From JBBSDV01 sp038240335 (GTDB lineage: Bacteria; Chloroflexota; Dehalococcoidia; DSTF01; JACRBR01), in NCBI GenBank assembly GCA_038240335.1, contig JBBSDV010000059.1, positions 1 to 16,221 of the forward strand: a DNA stretch of 16,221 nucleotides. The letters are read 5' to 3'. The translations under genes and the position numbers were made by a program. The notes beneath the pieces were generated by a model, which was not told the origin of the DNA, did no database searches, and saw only the letters and a program-made list of their open reading frames with translations. The stretch's first letter is position 1. Every line of letters starts with the position of its first letter. This document shows positions 7,007-13,943 of this stretch, in pieces.

Positions 7007-7674
7007 CGCGTCACCTCCACTTCAACTGACCCCTCGGCCTCGTCTTGGGACCGTCCAACTAAGCGGCGGATCCCGCCAAGCCTCGGCAGCGTCACGAGCT
7101 GGCGCGAGAACGAGTTCTTGCTTCGCCTCTCGATCGTCGCGAGCATCATCTCGGCCATCGCGCGGACATGCGGCGCGCCGCCGCCATCCTGCAGGCCCAG
7201 GGCGATCTCATGCCGCGCGTTGTCGAAGATGCCCAGACGAAGCCAGTACTCGGCCCGCTTCATGAGGACGATCAGGTCATTCGGCGCCAGGTCGCGCGCG
7301 AGATCGAGGCGCGCCCGAGCGTGCTCAGCCTCGCCTGCGTTCAAGAGAATGCCGCCCATGTAGGCGTGAGCGACGGCATTGTTGTTATCGAGCGCGAGGG
7401 CGGCTTCGATCTCGCGCCGCGCTCCACCGGCGCTGCCACGTCGCAGGTAAAGCGTCGCCAGTGCGACGTGAAGGTCGGCCGTCTCCGACTGCCCTATCGC
7501 TCGCTGGATCGTTGCGATCGCCTCTGCCAGCATCCCGCGCGTGACGAGCGATTCCGCCTCGACGATGGCGCCACCCGCGCGGGCATCGTCGGTAAGCGCC
7601 CCTCCGCACGCTCGGCAAAAGAGGTCGTGCGGTTCCCCGTGGTGCCCGCAAAGCGGACAAAACTCTGTCGGCAT
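7003..7674 (-). CDS. Zinc-ribbon TPR-repeat protein
   Basis: A 223-residue protein. The N-terminus carries a zinc ribbon with two CxxC pairs: Cys6/Cys9 (FCPLCGHHG) and Cys20/Cys23 (FCRACGG). Residues about 35-180 form at least three tetratricopeptide-like helical pairs, with phrases such as LHVALATLYLRRG, AVAHAYMGGILLNAGEAEHA and RAEYWLRLGIFDNARHEIALG. The C-terminus is basic, then acidic (VEVEVTR). TPR domains bind partner proteins, so this is likely a scaffold; the zinc ribbon may bind protein or nucleic acid. It is the first gene of the minus-strand block that includes amt, and is coupled to the next gene by a 4-bp ATGA overlap. The ATG has AGGGGGT upstream. No enzyme activity is suggested. 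Confidence 0.85.
   Translation of the reverse strand: MPTEFCPLCGHHGEPHDLFCRACGGALTDDARAGGAIVEAESLVTRGMLAEAIATIQRAIGQSETADLHVALATLYLRRGSAGGARREIEAALALDNNNAVAHAYMGGILLNAGEAEHARARLDLARDLAPNDLIVLMKRAEYWLRLGIFDNARHEIALGLQDGGGAPHVRAMAEMMLATIERRSKNSFSRQLVTLPRLGGIRRLVGRSQDEAEGSVEVEVTR
7011..7018 (-). promoter_or_regulatory. Perfect Shine-Dalgarno inside the end of the TPR gene
   Basis: GGAGGTGA lies 4 nt before the ATG at 7006 and within the last codons of the upstream gene. It supports independent, strong initiation of the membrane-protein gene in addition to ATGA coupling. Confidence 0.7.
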
Positions 7675-8135
7675 GGCAAGTAACCCCCTGACACGTCTTG
7701 CGATGCCTTGATTTTGCTCTAGAACGATTACGGCCGAATGTCGCCAACGTTAACTCAAGATGTCGTCTCGATTGCGCGCATGTTACGGCCGCTCCGAGCC
7801 GGCAGTGGCCGTCGGTTCTGCTGGGACGGACCATCAGCACCCGACGCGTCGCGACCGCCCGACGTCGAGCACCGCCAACCAGCGCCCGTATGACGGTGAT
7901 GCTAATCTAGATGCCTTGCACCGCTCGACGGAATGCGACGACACGCGTGAATGCCAGGCGGACGAGGCGCGCGGTGAGCCGGCGTGACGGGCTGCTCGCT
8001 CTTCATCAGCACGGGAAGTCGCGAGGGAGATTCGCGCGCTCGGCCGGGAGACTGTTTGGGAGCAAGATCAGTCCGTAACGTCGGGTCAACGGCGAGTTCA
8101 ACCAGCGCCTGAGCCGAGGGGCTAACATCGTCAAA

Positions 8136-8161
8136 CGGCGCCGTCGACCGTTACGGTGCCG
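8136..8161 (+). promoter_or_regulatory. Inverted repeat 1 upstream of the CPA1 antiporter gene
   Basis: CGGCGCCGT (8136-8144) pairs with ACGGTGCCG (8153-8161) across an 8-nt loop. One of the nine pairs is G-U/T. It lies about 115 bp before the GTG and only 6 bp before a second hairpin, so it could be part of a structured leader or an operator. Confidence 0.35.
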
Positions 8162-8167
8162 GGTAGG

Positions 8168-8190
8168 CGGGCAGGATGGCGAGCTGCCCG
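8168..8190 (+). promoter_or_regulatory. Inverted repeat 2 upstream of the CPA1 antiporter gene
   Basis: CGGGCAG (8168-8174) and CTGCCCG (8184-8190) are perfect reverse complements with a 9-nt loop. No T-run follows, so it is not a simple terminator. It lies 86 bp before the GTG. Confidence 0.35.
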
Positions 8191-8264
8191 TGCTATACAT
8201 CCACTCATCCGCGACACGCCGTTGCAAACCGGATGCCCGCAAGAAACTAGGTAGACCTCACCGC

Positions 8265-8271
8265 GAGGGAG
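8265..8271 (+). promoter_or_regulatory. Ribosome binding site for the CPA1 antiporter GTG start
   Basis: GAGGGAG sits 5 nt before GTG at 8277. It supports this start over the in-frame ATG at 8190, which would add 29 hydrophilic, basic residues with no family match. Confidence 0.65.
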
Positions 8272-8276
8272 CGACC

Positions 8277-9518
8277 GTGACCGATGTCGGCGACCTCCAG
8301 CAGATCTTGCCTGAACTGCTGCTTCTTAGCGCGGTAGTGGCAATCGCAGCTCAACACTTGCGCCTCCCCTACACGACCGCGCTCGCGGTTTCCGGCGTGG
8401 GCGTCGGTGCAATCTACGGCTATCACCCGGATCTGAGTCGGGATCTCATCCTGCTCGCATTCCTGCCACCGCTTCTATTTGAGGGCGCGCTCAACCTCGA
8501 ACTCGACGAGTTAACGCGCCATTGGAAACAGATTGCGTTGCTCGCCCTGCCCGGGACGTTGCTCGCCGCCGGAACCATCGCCGTTGGACTGCACGTGGCA
8601 CTCGGACTTACGTGGAGTACCGCGGTGCTGATCGGTGTCATCGTCGCACCGACGGATCCCGTGAGCGTCCTTGCGACCATGAAGGAGCACGGCATCTCCG
8701 GCGGATTGCGAGCGATCCTTGCAGGCGAATCCATCTTTAACGACGTCGTGGGCATTCTCCTATTTTCCCTCGCCCTTACCTGGGCGTTCCCGGCCGGCCA
8801 CCCGGGCCAGGGTGCGATCCGAACCGCTGTAGAACTACTTGGGGAAGTAGGCGTCGGCGTCGCAGTGGGCGCTGGACTTGGACTGTTCACGCACCGGCTC
8901 ATGGCGACGGTTGGGGATCACCTCATCGAGACGACGCTCTCTATCGTGTGCTGCTTTGGCGCATACGTCCTCGCGGACCGTCTTCACGGGAGTGGTGTCA
9001 TCGCCGTCGTCGTCGGGGCGCTTTTGATCGGGAACTACGGGATACATGTGTCGATGTCGACCGCGTCTCGTGAGCGCGTCACGGACTTTTGGGAGGTCAT
9101 CGCGTTCCTGACGAACTCGGCCGCCTTCGTCTTGATTGGGCTCTCATTCGAATCCTCGTCCGTTTTCGATGGAACGCTGCTGAAGGCCCTCGGAATCGTG
9201 TCAGCATCGATCCTCATCGGGCGTATGCTCATCGTCATGATGATCCTCCTGCCATCTACGGTTCTGCTAGACCGGAGAGAGTTCCCGTGGCAGTGGCTGC
9301 CCGCTGTCTTCTGGGGCGGCTTGCGGGGAACTATCCCGATCGCGCTGGTGCTCGGGCTCGCATCCGACGAGCGAACCGTCGGCGGCATCAATCTGGTGAC
9401 ACTCGTGTTCGCGGCGGTGCTGGTATCGCTGGTTGGCCAAGGTTTGACCTACGGTCCGCTCCTGAAATGGCTCGGGATCGGGAACGCCGCTCAAGCCGTT
9501 GGCGCCGACTCCACGTGA
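8277..9518 (+). CDS. CPA1-family Na+/H+ antiporter (NhaP-type)
   Basis: A 413-residue polytopic membrane protein of the cation:proton antiporter-1 family, expected to exchange Na+ (or K+) for H+ across the cytoplasmic membrane. Signatures: LPPLLFEGALNLEL (64-77), VAPTDPVSVLATMKEHG (123-139, TDP motif with Asp127), AGESIFNDVVGILLF (149-163, with Glu151, Asn155 and Asp156 of the ion site), and FWGGLRGTIPIAL (345-357, with Arg350). It ends after the last membrane helix with only a short tail, so it lacks the large cytosolic regulatory domains (TrkA-C or similar) some relatives carry. It is unrelated in family to the NhaA encoded 5 kb away. The next gene on the same strand, DUF2254, starts 165 bp later and may be co-transcribed. 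Confidence 0.92.
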   Translation: MTDVGDLQQILPELLLLSAVVAIAAQHLRLPYTTALAVSGVGVGAIYGYHPDLSRDLILLAFLPPLLFEGALNLELDELTRHWKQIALLALPGTLLAAGTIAVGLHVALGLTWSTAVLIGVIVAPTDPVSVLATMKEHGISGGLRAILAGESIFNDVVGILLFSLALTWAFPAGHPGQGAIRTAVELLGEVGVGVAVGAGLGLFTHRLMATVGDHLIETTLSIVCCFGAYVLADRLHGSGVIAVVVGALLIGNYGIHVSMSTASRERVTDFWEVIAFLTNSAAFVLIGLSFESSSVFDGTLLKALGIVSASILIGRMLIVMMILLPSTVLLDRREFPWQWLPAVFWGGLRGTIPIALVLGLASDERTVGGINLVTLVFAAVLVSLVGQGLTYGPLLKWLGIGNAAQAVGADST

Positions 9519-9530
9519 CCGTTGAACCTC

Positions 9531-9548
9531 CGCTACGCTTCCGTAGTG
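9531..9548 (+). terminator. Short hairpin after the CPA1 antiporter gene
   Basis: CGCTACG (9531-9537) pairs with CGTAGTG (9542-9548) around a CTTC loop, with one G-T pair. It starts 12 bp after the stop. Only a weak, interrupted T-tract follows, so termination is likely inefficient at best. Confidence 0.3.
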
Positions 9549-9683
9549 ACTCAATTTCGCCATCCATGCCGTTTTAAGAAGCACTCCGTGGAAGTACCAA
9601 TTCCGCATCGAGTCATTCACGTAGATAGGTGATCGTACGTTGATCATGTCGCCGGCCCGGTTGCGCTACCGCAGAGCACGCTC

Positions 9684-11018
9684 ATGACGATTCGACTCAT
9701 GCGCATCGCGTGGGGATCCATCCGCGAGGGATTCTGGTTCGTGCCGAGTACCATGGCCGTCGTCGCGATCCTTGCGTCGCTGGCCTCCGTGCAACTCGAT
9801 AAAGCGATCGGCGGTGGCTCCATCGCCGAGTCCACCTGGGGGTACTCCGGCGGGCCGGAAGGAGCGAGACTGATCCTCTCGACCATCGCCGGTTCAATGA
9901 TCACCGTGGCCGGCGTTTCCTTTTCCATCACCGTGGCATCGCTAGCACTGGCTTCGTCTCAGTTCGGTCCGCGACTCCTCCGCAACTTCGTCCGGGACCT
10001 CGGCAATCAGGTGGTGCTCGGCACGTTCATCGCGACGTTTGTCTACTGCCTGCTCGTCTTGCGTACGGTGCGCGGCCCGGGAGACACGACGTTCGTCCCG
10101 TACATCTCACTTACGATTGGCCTGTTACTCGCCACCGCGAGCCTTGGCGTGCTGATCTACTTCGTCCATCACGTTTCATTCTCCATCCAGGCGACGACGA
10201 TCATCGCGACCGCTGGCGATGATCTCGATCACGGGATCTCACGACTCTTCCCCGATGGGGCGGGTGGCGGCAATGATGAAGCTACCTCGGTGCCGCACAT
10301 TCCGGATGATGCGAGCGTCGTGGCCGCGCCGCGTAGTGGGTACGTTCAGTCGATTGATCTTCAACGGCTCATGCGCCTGGCGACGAAGCATGATCTTCTC
10401 ATTTATGTGGCCCTTCATCCCGGCGGCTTTGTCACGCGCGGCGACCGTCTCGCAGGCGTCAGCGGTAACGTGGACGCAGCCAGGAAGATTGGTGACGAGC
10501 TTGCGCAGTCATTTCTCCTTGGCGATCGCCGCACCCCTCTTCAAGACATCGAGTATTCCGTTGATCAACTCGTCGAGGTCGCGGTACGGGCGCTCTCGCC
10601 CGGAATCAACGATCCGTTTACCGCGTTGGGCTGCATCGACCGCCTCGGCGCGGCGCTGGTGCGACTGGTTCAGTGCGAGTTCCCGTCCCCCTACCGGTAC
10701 GACGACGCCGGTCAGCTCCGAGTCGTGGCGCGACCAATACGCTTTGGCGGCATGCTCGACTCGGCGTTCAACCAGATCAGGCAGTACGGCCGGTCAAGCG
10801 CGGCCGTCACCATGCGGCTGATGGAGACGCTTGCCGTCATCGCCGAGCACACTGCGGACGAGGAGCGTCTCGGCCAGATTCGGCGACAGGCGATGATGAT
10901 CGAACGAGGAAGCCGCGCCGGTCTCGGTGAACCGGAGGACTGGCAGGACGTCGATGCCCGATATCGTTCCGTTCTGGAAGCTCTCGGACGCACGACGACC
11001 GAATTCGAAGATCACTAG
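9684..11018 (+). CDS. DUF2254 family membrane protein
   Basis: A 444-residue predicted inner-membrane protein of the DUF2254 family, whose biochemical function is not established. Four hydrophobic segments occupy roughly the first 165 residues: near VPSTMAVVAILASLASVQL, ILSTIAGSMITVAGVSFSI, VLGTFIATFVYCLLVL and ISLTIGLLLATASLGVLIY. A long soluble C-terminal region follows, with the family hallmark ALSPGINDPFTALGCIDRL (starting at about residue 302). The length fits the family. No good Shine-Dalgarno is visible before the ATG at 9684, and a second ATG lies five codons in. It follows a Na+/H+ antiporter gene on the same strand, and is convergent with the LLM oxidoreductase gene 41 bp away. A link to ion or envelope homeostasis is inferred from position only. 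Confidence 0.9.
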   Translation: MTIRLMRIAWGSIREGFWFVPSTMAVVAILASLASVQLDKAIGGGSIAESTWGYSGGPEGARLILSTIAGSMITVAGVSFSITVASLALASSQFGPRLLRNFVRDLGNQVVLGTFIATFVYCLLVLRTVRGPGDTTFVPYISLTIGLLLATASLGVLIYFVHHVSFSIQATTIIATAGDDLDHGISRLFPDGAGGGNDEATSVPHIPDDASVVAAPRSGYVQSIDLQRLMRLATKHDLLIYVALHPGGFVTRGDRLAGVSGNVDAARKIGDELAQSFLLGDRRTPLQDIEYSVDQLVEVAVRALSPGINDPFTALGCIDRLGAALVRLVQCEFPSPYRYDDAGQLRVVARPIRFGGMLDSAFNQIRQYGRSSAAVTMRLMETLAVIAEHTADEERLGQIRRQAMMIERGSRAGLGEPEDWQDVDARYRSVLEALGRTTTEFEDH

Positions 11019-11059
11019 GCTCCGGCGCGACTGAGAAGCATACTCCCGCTTCCCGCCAC

Positions 11060-12067
11060 TTATGCCAGCAGGGTCTCGAGAATCTTCCCCATCTCGGCCG
11101 CGTCACGTCCCGGCATGCCGATCAGTGGCAGGTCGACGCCAAGAGAGCGGCGCTCATCGAGCTCTTCCTTGCAGCGCTCGAGCGGCCCGACGACGGCCGT
11201 CTGGTCGAGCATACGATCGGAGACGCCGGCCGCCGCCGCCTTCGCGTCGCGCGCCGCCCAGCCTTCCTTGATCTTCGCTACCTCTTCCTCGAAGCCGTGC
11301 CGCTCGAGCATCTCGTAGTAGTACGACCCCATGCGTCCCACGTAGAATGCGATCGGCCCGCGCGCCGCGGCGCGAATCTTCTCCTCGCTGCCGGCATCGG
11401 TAATCTGCATCACGATCGCCGGCGCCACCGTCAGATCCGCGCGCGTCTTCCCTGCCTTCTTCGCGCCGACGAGCAATGTCTCGATTCCGGAGGCGATCTT
11501 GTCTTTCGGCCAGTAGATCGGGATCCACCCGTCGGCGATCTCGCCCGTTTGTTCCATGCTCTTCGGCGTGATCGACGCGATATACGTCGGAATGTGCTCG
11601 CGCACCGTCGGGAACTGCATTGTGAAGCCACGCTCGAGCTTGAACACCTTGCCGTCGTAGTTGAGCTTTTCCTGCCGCATGATCATGTTGATGATCTCGA
11701 TGTACTCGCGCAGCCGCGTCGCCGGCTTCTCGAACGGCACGCCGTGCCAGTGCTCAACGACGTTCGCGCCCGAGCTGCCGAGGCCGATGATCGCCCGGCC
11801 GTTCGAAAGCTCATCGAGGGTCCCGAACGTCATCGCCATTACGGCCGGTGTGCGGCTGAAGACATTGACGATCGCCGTGCCGAGCTGGATCTTCGTCGTA
11901 CTCACGGCGAGGTGCGTGAGCATGCTGAAGGCATCCCGCCCCCACGCCTCCGCCACCCACGCCGATTCGACGCCAAGATCCTCCGCGATGCGGACGCGCT
12001 CGATGATCTCCGCCCGCTCCGCGGGGCTGCCCGCGAACCCAATCTGTATGCCAAGCCGCTTGCTCAT
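11060..12067 (-). CDS. LLM-class (luciferase-like) flavin/F420-dependent oxidoreductase
   Basis: A 335-residue TIM-barrel enzyme of the bacterial luciferase-like superfamily, cytosolic and using FMN or coenzyme F420. Typical segments are ERVRIAEDLGVESAWVAEAWGRDAF near the start (strand then W.AE), IQLGTAIVNVFSRTPAVMAM, LDELSNGRAIIGLGSSGANV, and VREHIPTYIASITPKSMEQTGE. The C-terminal GVDLPLIGMPG and KILETLL close the barrel. The sequence layout resembles the F420-dependent methylenetetrahydromethanopterin reductase-like branch common in actinobacteria and Chloroflexota, but cofactor and substrate cannot be settled here. The start at 12067 has GGGAGG 5 nt upstream; an ATG ten codons further out is less likely. 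It is divergent from the NagB-like gene, with a heptamer repeat between them. Confidence 0.9.
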   Translation of the reverse strand: MSKRLGIQIGFAGSPAERAEIIERVRIAEDLGVESAWVAEAWGRDAFSMLTHLAVSTTKIQLGTAIVNVFSRTPAVMAMTFGTLDELSNGRAIIGLGSSGANVVEHWHGVPFEKPATRLREYIEIINMIMRQEKLNYDGKVFKLERGFTMQFPTVREHIPTYIASITPKSMEQTGEIADGWIPIYWPKDKIASGIETLLVGAKKAGKTRADLTVAPAIVMQITDAGSEEKIRAAARGPIAFYVGRMGSYYYEMLERHGFEEEVAKIKEGWAARDAKAAAAGVSDRMLDQTAVVGPLERCKEELDERRSLGVDLPLIGMPGRDAAEMGKILETLLA

Positions 12068-12111
12068 CTCGCCTCCCTCGTGGCATCCGCGCGCCATTGC
12101 CAGTTGTCACC

Positions 12112-12174
12112 CACCGGTCATCAGTCACCAGTCACCAATCACCAATCACCAGTCACCAGTCACCAGTCACCAGT
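12112..12174. repeat. Heptanucleotide tandem repeat, nine units
   Basis: Nine consecutive 7-bp units of consensus CACCAGT: one each of CACCGGT and CATCAGT, one CACCAGT, two CACCAAT, then four exact CACCAGT. The array lies in the 168-bp gap between the divergently transcribed LLM and NagB-like genes, 44 bp from the LLM start and 61 bp from the NagB start. Units drift at one end and are identical at the other, the pattern of recent slippage expansion. Confidence 0.9.
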
Positions 12175-12235
12175 CAGTACGCAATCATCGGCGGCTACGG
12201 CCATACAGTCAACGCGACGCCTGCTACGATGCGCG

Positions 12236-12958
12236 ATGCGGATCGAGGTATCCCCCGACGAAACTGGCGTCGCGAACTGCGCCGCTGACTTAATCGCCGC
12301 TGCCGTCGCCGCGAAGTCGCGCGCCAGCCTCGGATTGCCGACCGGCGTCACGCCGATTCGCACGTACGCGGAGCTCAACCGCCGCGTCCTCCGCACCGAG
12401 ATCGACCTCAGAGAGGCGACGGGATACGCCATCGACGAGTTCGTCGGCGCCGCCACGGCAGCCCCCGGCACCAACGCCGCGTTCTACGCCGAGCATCTGC
12501 GGCTCCCGCTCCGCGCCCTCGACGTCCCCGACGCGAACGCCGCCGACCCCGACGCAGAGATCCGCGCCCTCGCGCGCCGTATCGCCGAGTGCGGCGGCTT
12601 CGATCTCTGCATGCTCGGCATCGGCGCAAATGGCCACATCGCCTTCAACGAGCCGGGCTCCACACGCGAGAGCCAGGCGCGCGTGGTCGAGCTGACACCC
12701 CCATCGCGAGCGGCACACGCGGGGAGCTTCGGCGGCATTGATCTCGTGCCACGCCGTGGCATGACGCTCGGCGTCGCCGACCTGCTCGCTTCGCGTGCCA
12801 TCGTCGTGCTTGCGACGGGTGCCGGTAAGGCCGCCATGGTGCGAACCGCGATCGAGGATGCCGAATCATCCGACGTCCCCGCATCCTGGCTGCAATCACA
12901 CGCCAACGTCACGTGGCTCATCGATGCCGATGCCGCTCGAAGGCTCAACTCGCGCTAG
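12236..12958 (+). CDS. nagB: Glucosamine-6-phosphate deaminase-like protein (NagB/6PGL superfamily)
   Basis: A 240-residue cytosolic enzyme expected to convert glucosamine-6-phosphate to fructose-6-phosphate and ammonia. It has the phosphate loop GLPTGVTP (33-40), the acidic pair in AIDEFVG (Asp67/Glu68), the signature GIGANGHIAFNEPGS (128-142) with His134 and Glu139 at the ring-opening positions, and VPRRGMTLGVADLL (171-184). At the position of E. coli Asp141 it has Asn132, as some other NagB proteins do. The length fits the short bacterial form. The ATG has no Shine-Dalgarno; TACGAT lies 5 nt upstream, so a leaderless start is conceivable. The 3' end overlaps the convergent EamA gene by 14 bp. 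A 6-phosphogluconolactonase is less likely given the HIAFNEP motif. Confidence 0.85.
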   Translation: MRIEVSPDETGVANCAADLIAAAVAAKSRASLGLPTGVTPIRTYAELNRRVLRTEIDLREATGYAIDEFVGAATAAPGTNAAFYAEHLRLPLRALDVPDANAADPDAEIRALARRIAECGGFDLCMLGIGANGHIAFNEPGSTRESQARVVELTPPSRAAHAGSFGGIDLVPRRGMTLGVADLLASRAIVVLATGAGKAAMVRTAIEDAESSDVPASWLQSHANVTWLIDADAARRLNSR

Positions 12959-13853
12959 ACCGACGCACGCTTGCCGCTCGCCGCGCGAGATGCAGCACAC
13001 TGCCATTCGTCGCCATTACGCCGATCACAATCAGCGCCAGACCGGCGAACAAGTTGAGCCCGATCGTCTCGTCGAGCACCAGCCAGCCCAGCAGCGTCGC
13101 GACGATCGGGATCAGGTAGCTCACGACCGATACCTGCGTCGCCGTCACGCGCTGCACGAGGCTGAAGAAGATGATATAGGCCAGCCCCGACGACAGCAGC
13201 CCCAGCCCGAGCCACGACGCCGCCGCCTTCGCCGGGATATCGAATGAAGGCGCCCCGTCGAAGGCGACGGCCAGCGGCAGTGCGACCGCCGCGCCAATCA
13301 CCATCTGCCCGGCGGCGAGCGCCAGCGGTGCTCCGCGCGCGTACCGCCGCGAGACGATCGTCGCCATCGCATAGCACGCCGACGCCGCGATGACTGCGAG
13401 TTGACCGATGGTATCCGAATCCGTGAAGTCGCCCAGGCTCGGCCCGATGACGACAACCGCGCCAACAAATCCGACGATCAGTCCGGCGATCTTCTCCGCC
13501 CCGGGCCGCTCCGCCCCAAGCGCCATCGCCAGCACGAGCGTGAACAGCGGCATCGTGCCGATGAGCGTCGCCGCCAGGCTGCTGCTGATGTGCTCCTGCG
13601 CAGAAGTAATCAGCGTGAACGGAATGACGTTGTTGAAGAGCGCCGTGAACACCAACGCCGGCCACACACCGCGCGCCGGCATCACGCGCGCTCGAGCCAA
13701 CACGATCGGCACAAGCAGGCACGATGCGATGATCAACCGGCCGGCGACGACGGTAAGTGGCGGCACGCTCGCCACCACCTCCTCGTTGAACAGGAACGCG
13801 GCGCCCCAGAGAACGCTCAGCAGCAGCAGTGCAGCGGTGTCGCGCGGTCTCAC
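12945..13853 (-). CDS. EamA/DMT-superfamily transporter
   Basis: A 302-residue inner-membrane protein with about ten hydrophobic helices arranged as two EamA repeats (about 1-140 and 150-290). The opening LLLSVLWGAAFLFNEEVV and, in the second half, GLLSSGLAYIIFFSLVQRV followed by SYLIPIVATLLGWLVLDE are typical of drug/metabolite exporters. The substrate cannot be predicted. The GTG start at 13853 has GGAGGGAG 8 nt upstream. It is divergent from the ThiE fusion gene, with only 90 bp between starts, and its last 14 bp overlap the convergent nagB gene. Confidence 0.9.
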   Translation of the reverse strand: MRPRDTAALLLLSVLWGAAFLFNEEVVASVPPLTVVAGRLIIASCLLVPIVLARARVMPARGVWPALVFTALFNNVIPFTLITSAQEHISSSLAATLIGTMPLFTLVLAMALGAERPGAEKIAGLIVGFVGAVVVIGPSLGDFTDSDTIGQLAVIAASACYAMATIVSRRYARGAPLALAAGQMVIGAAVALPLAVAFDGAPSFDIPAKAAASWLGLGLLSSGLAYIIFFSLVQRVTATQVSVVSYLIPIVATLLGWLVLDETIGLNLFAGLALIVIGVMATNGSVLHLARRAASVRRSSAS

Positions 13854-13943
13854 GTTGGCGGCTCCCTCCGTCCCGAACTACGATCAGTGTGCGCCAAGCA
13901 CGCGGCGCGCGATACGCAGCGACACACGAGAACAAGCAGGGCA

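Larger units (their letters stand above)
7675..8276. other. Divergent intergenic region
   Basis: About 600 bp between the zinc-ribbon/TPR gene (minus) and the CPA1 antiporter gene (plus). Open frames crossing it are Arg/Ser/Pro-rich and unlike protein. It must hold promoters for both blocks, but I could not identify convincing -35/-10 pairs. The stretch nearest the TPR gene (about 7700-7760) is AT-richer, as expected for a promoter. The stretch nearest the antiporter contains two adjacent inverted repeats, listed separately. Confidence 0.5.

Noticed and set aside
12112..12174. The heptamer array as a CRISPR array
   Set aside because: Units are directly adjacent 7-mers with no spacers, and no cas gene is present.
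11297..12235. N-terminal extension of the nagB reading frame over the LLM gene and the repeat array
   Set aside because: It is antisense to the LLM gene and translates the heptamer array; NagB homology begins only at the ATG at 12236.
13854..13943. TPP riboswitch ahead of the thiE fusion
   Set aside because: The leader is only 90 bp to the divergent gene and shows no CUGAGA-type conserved core.
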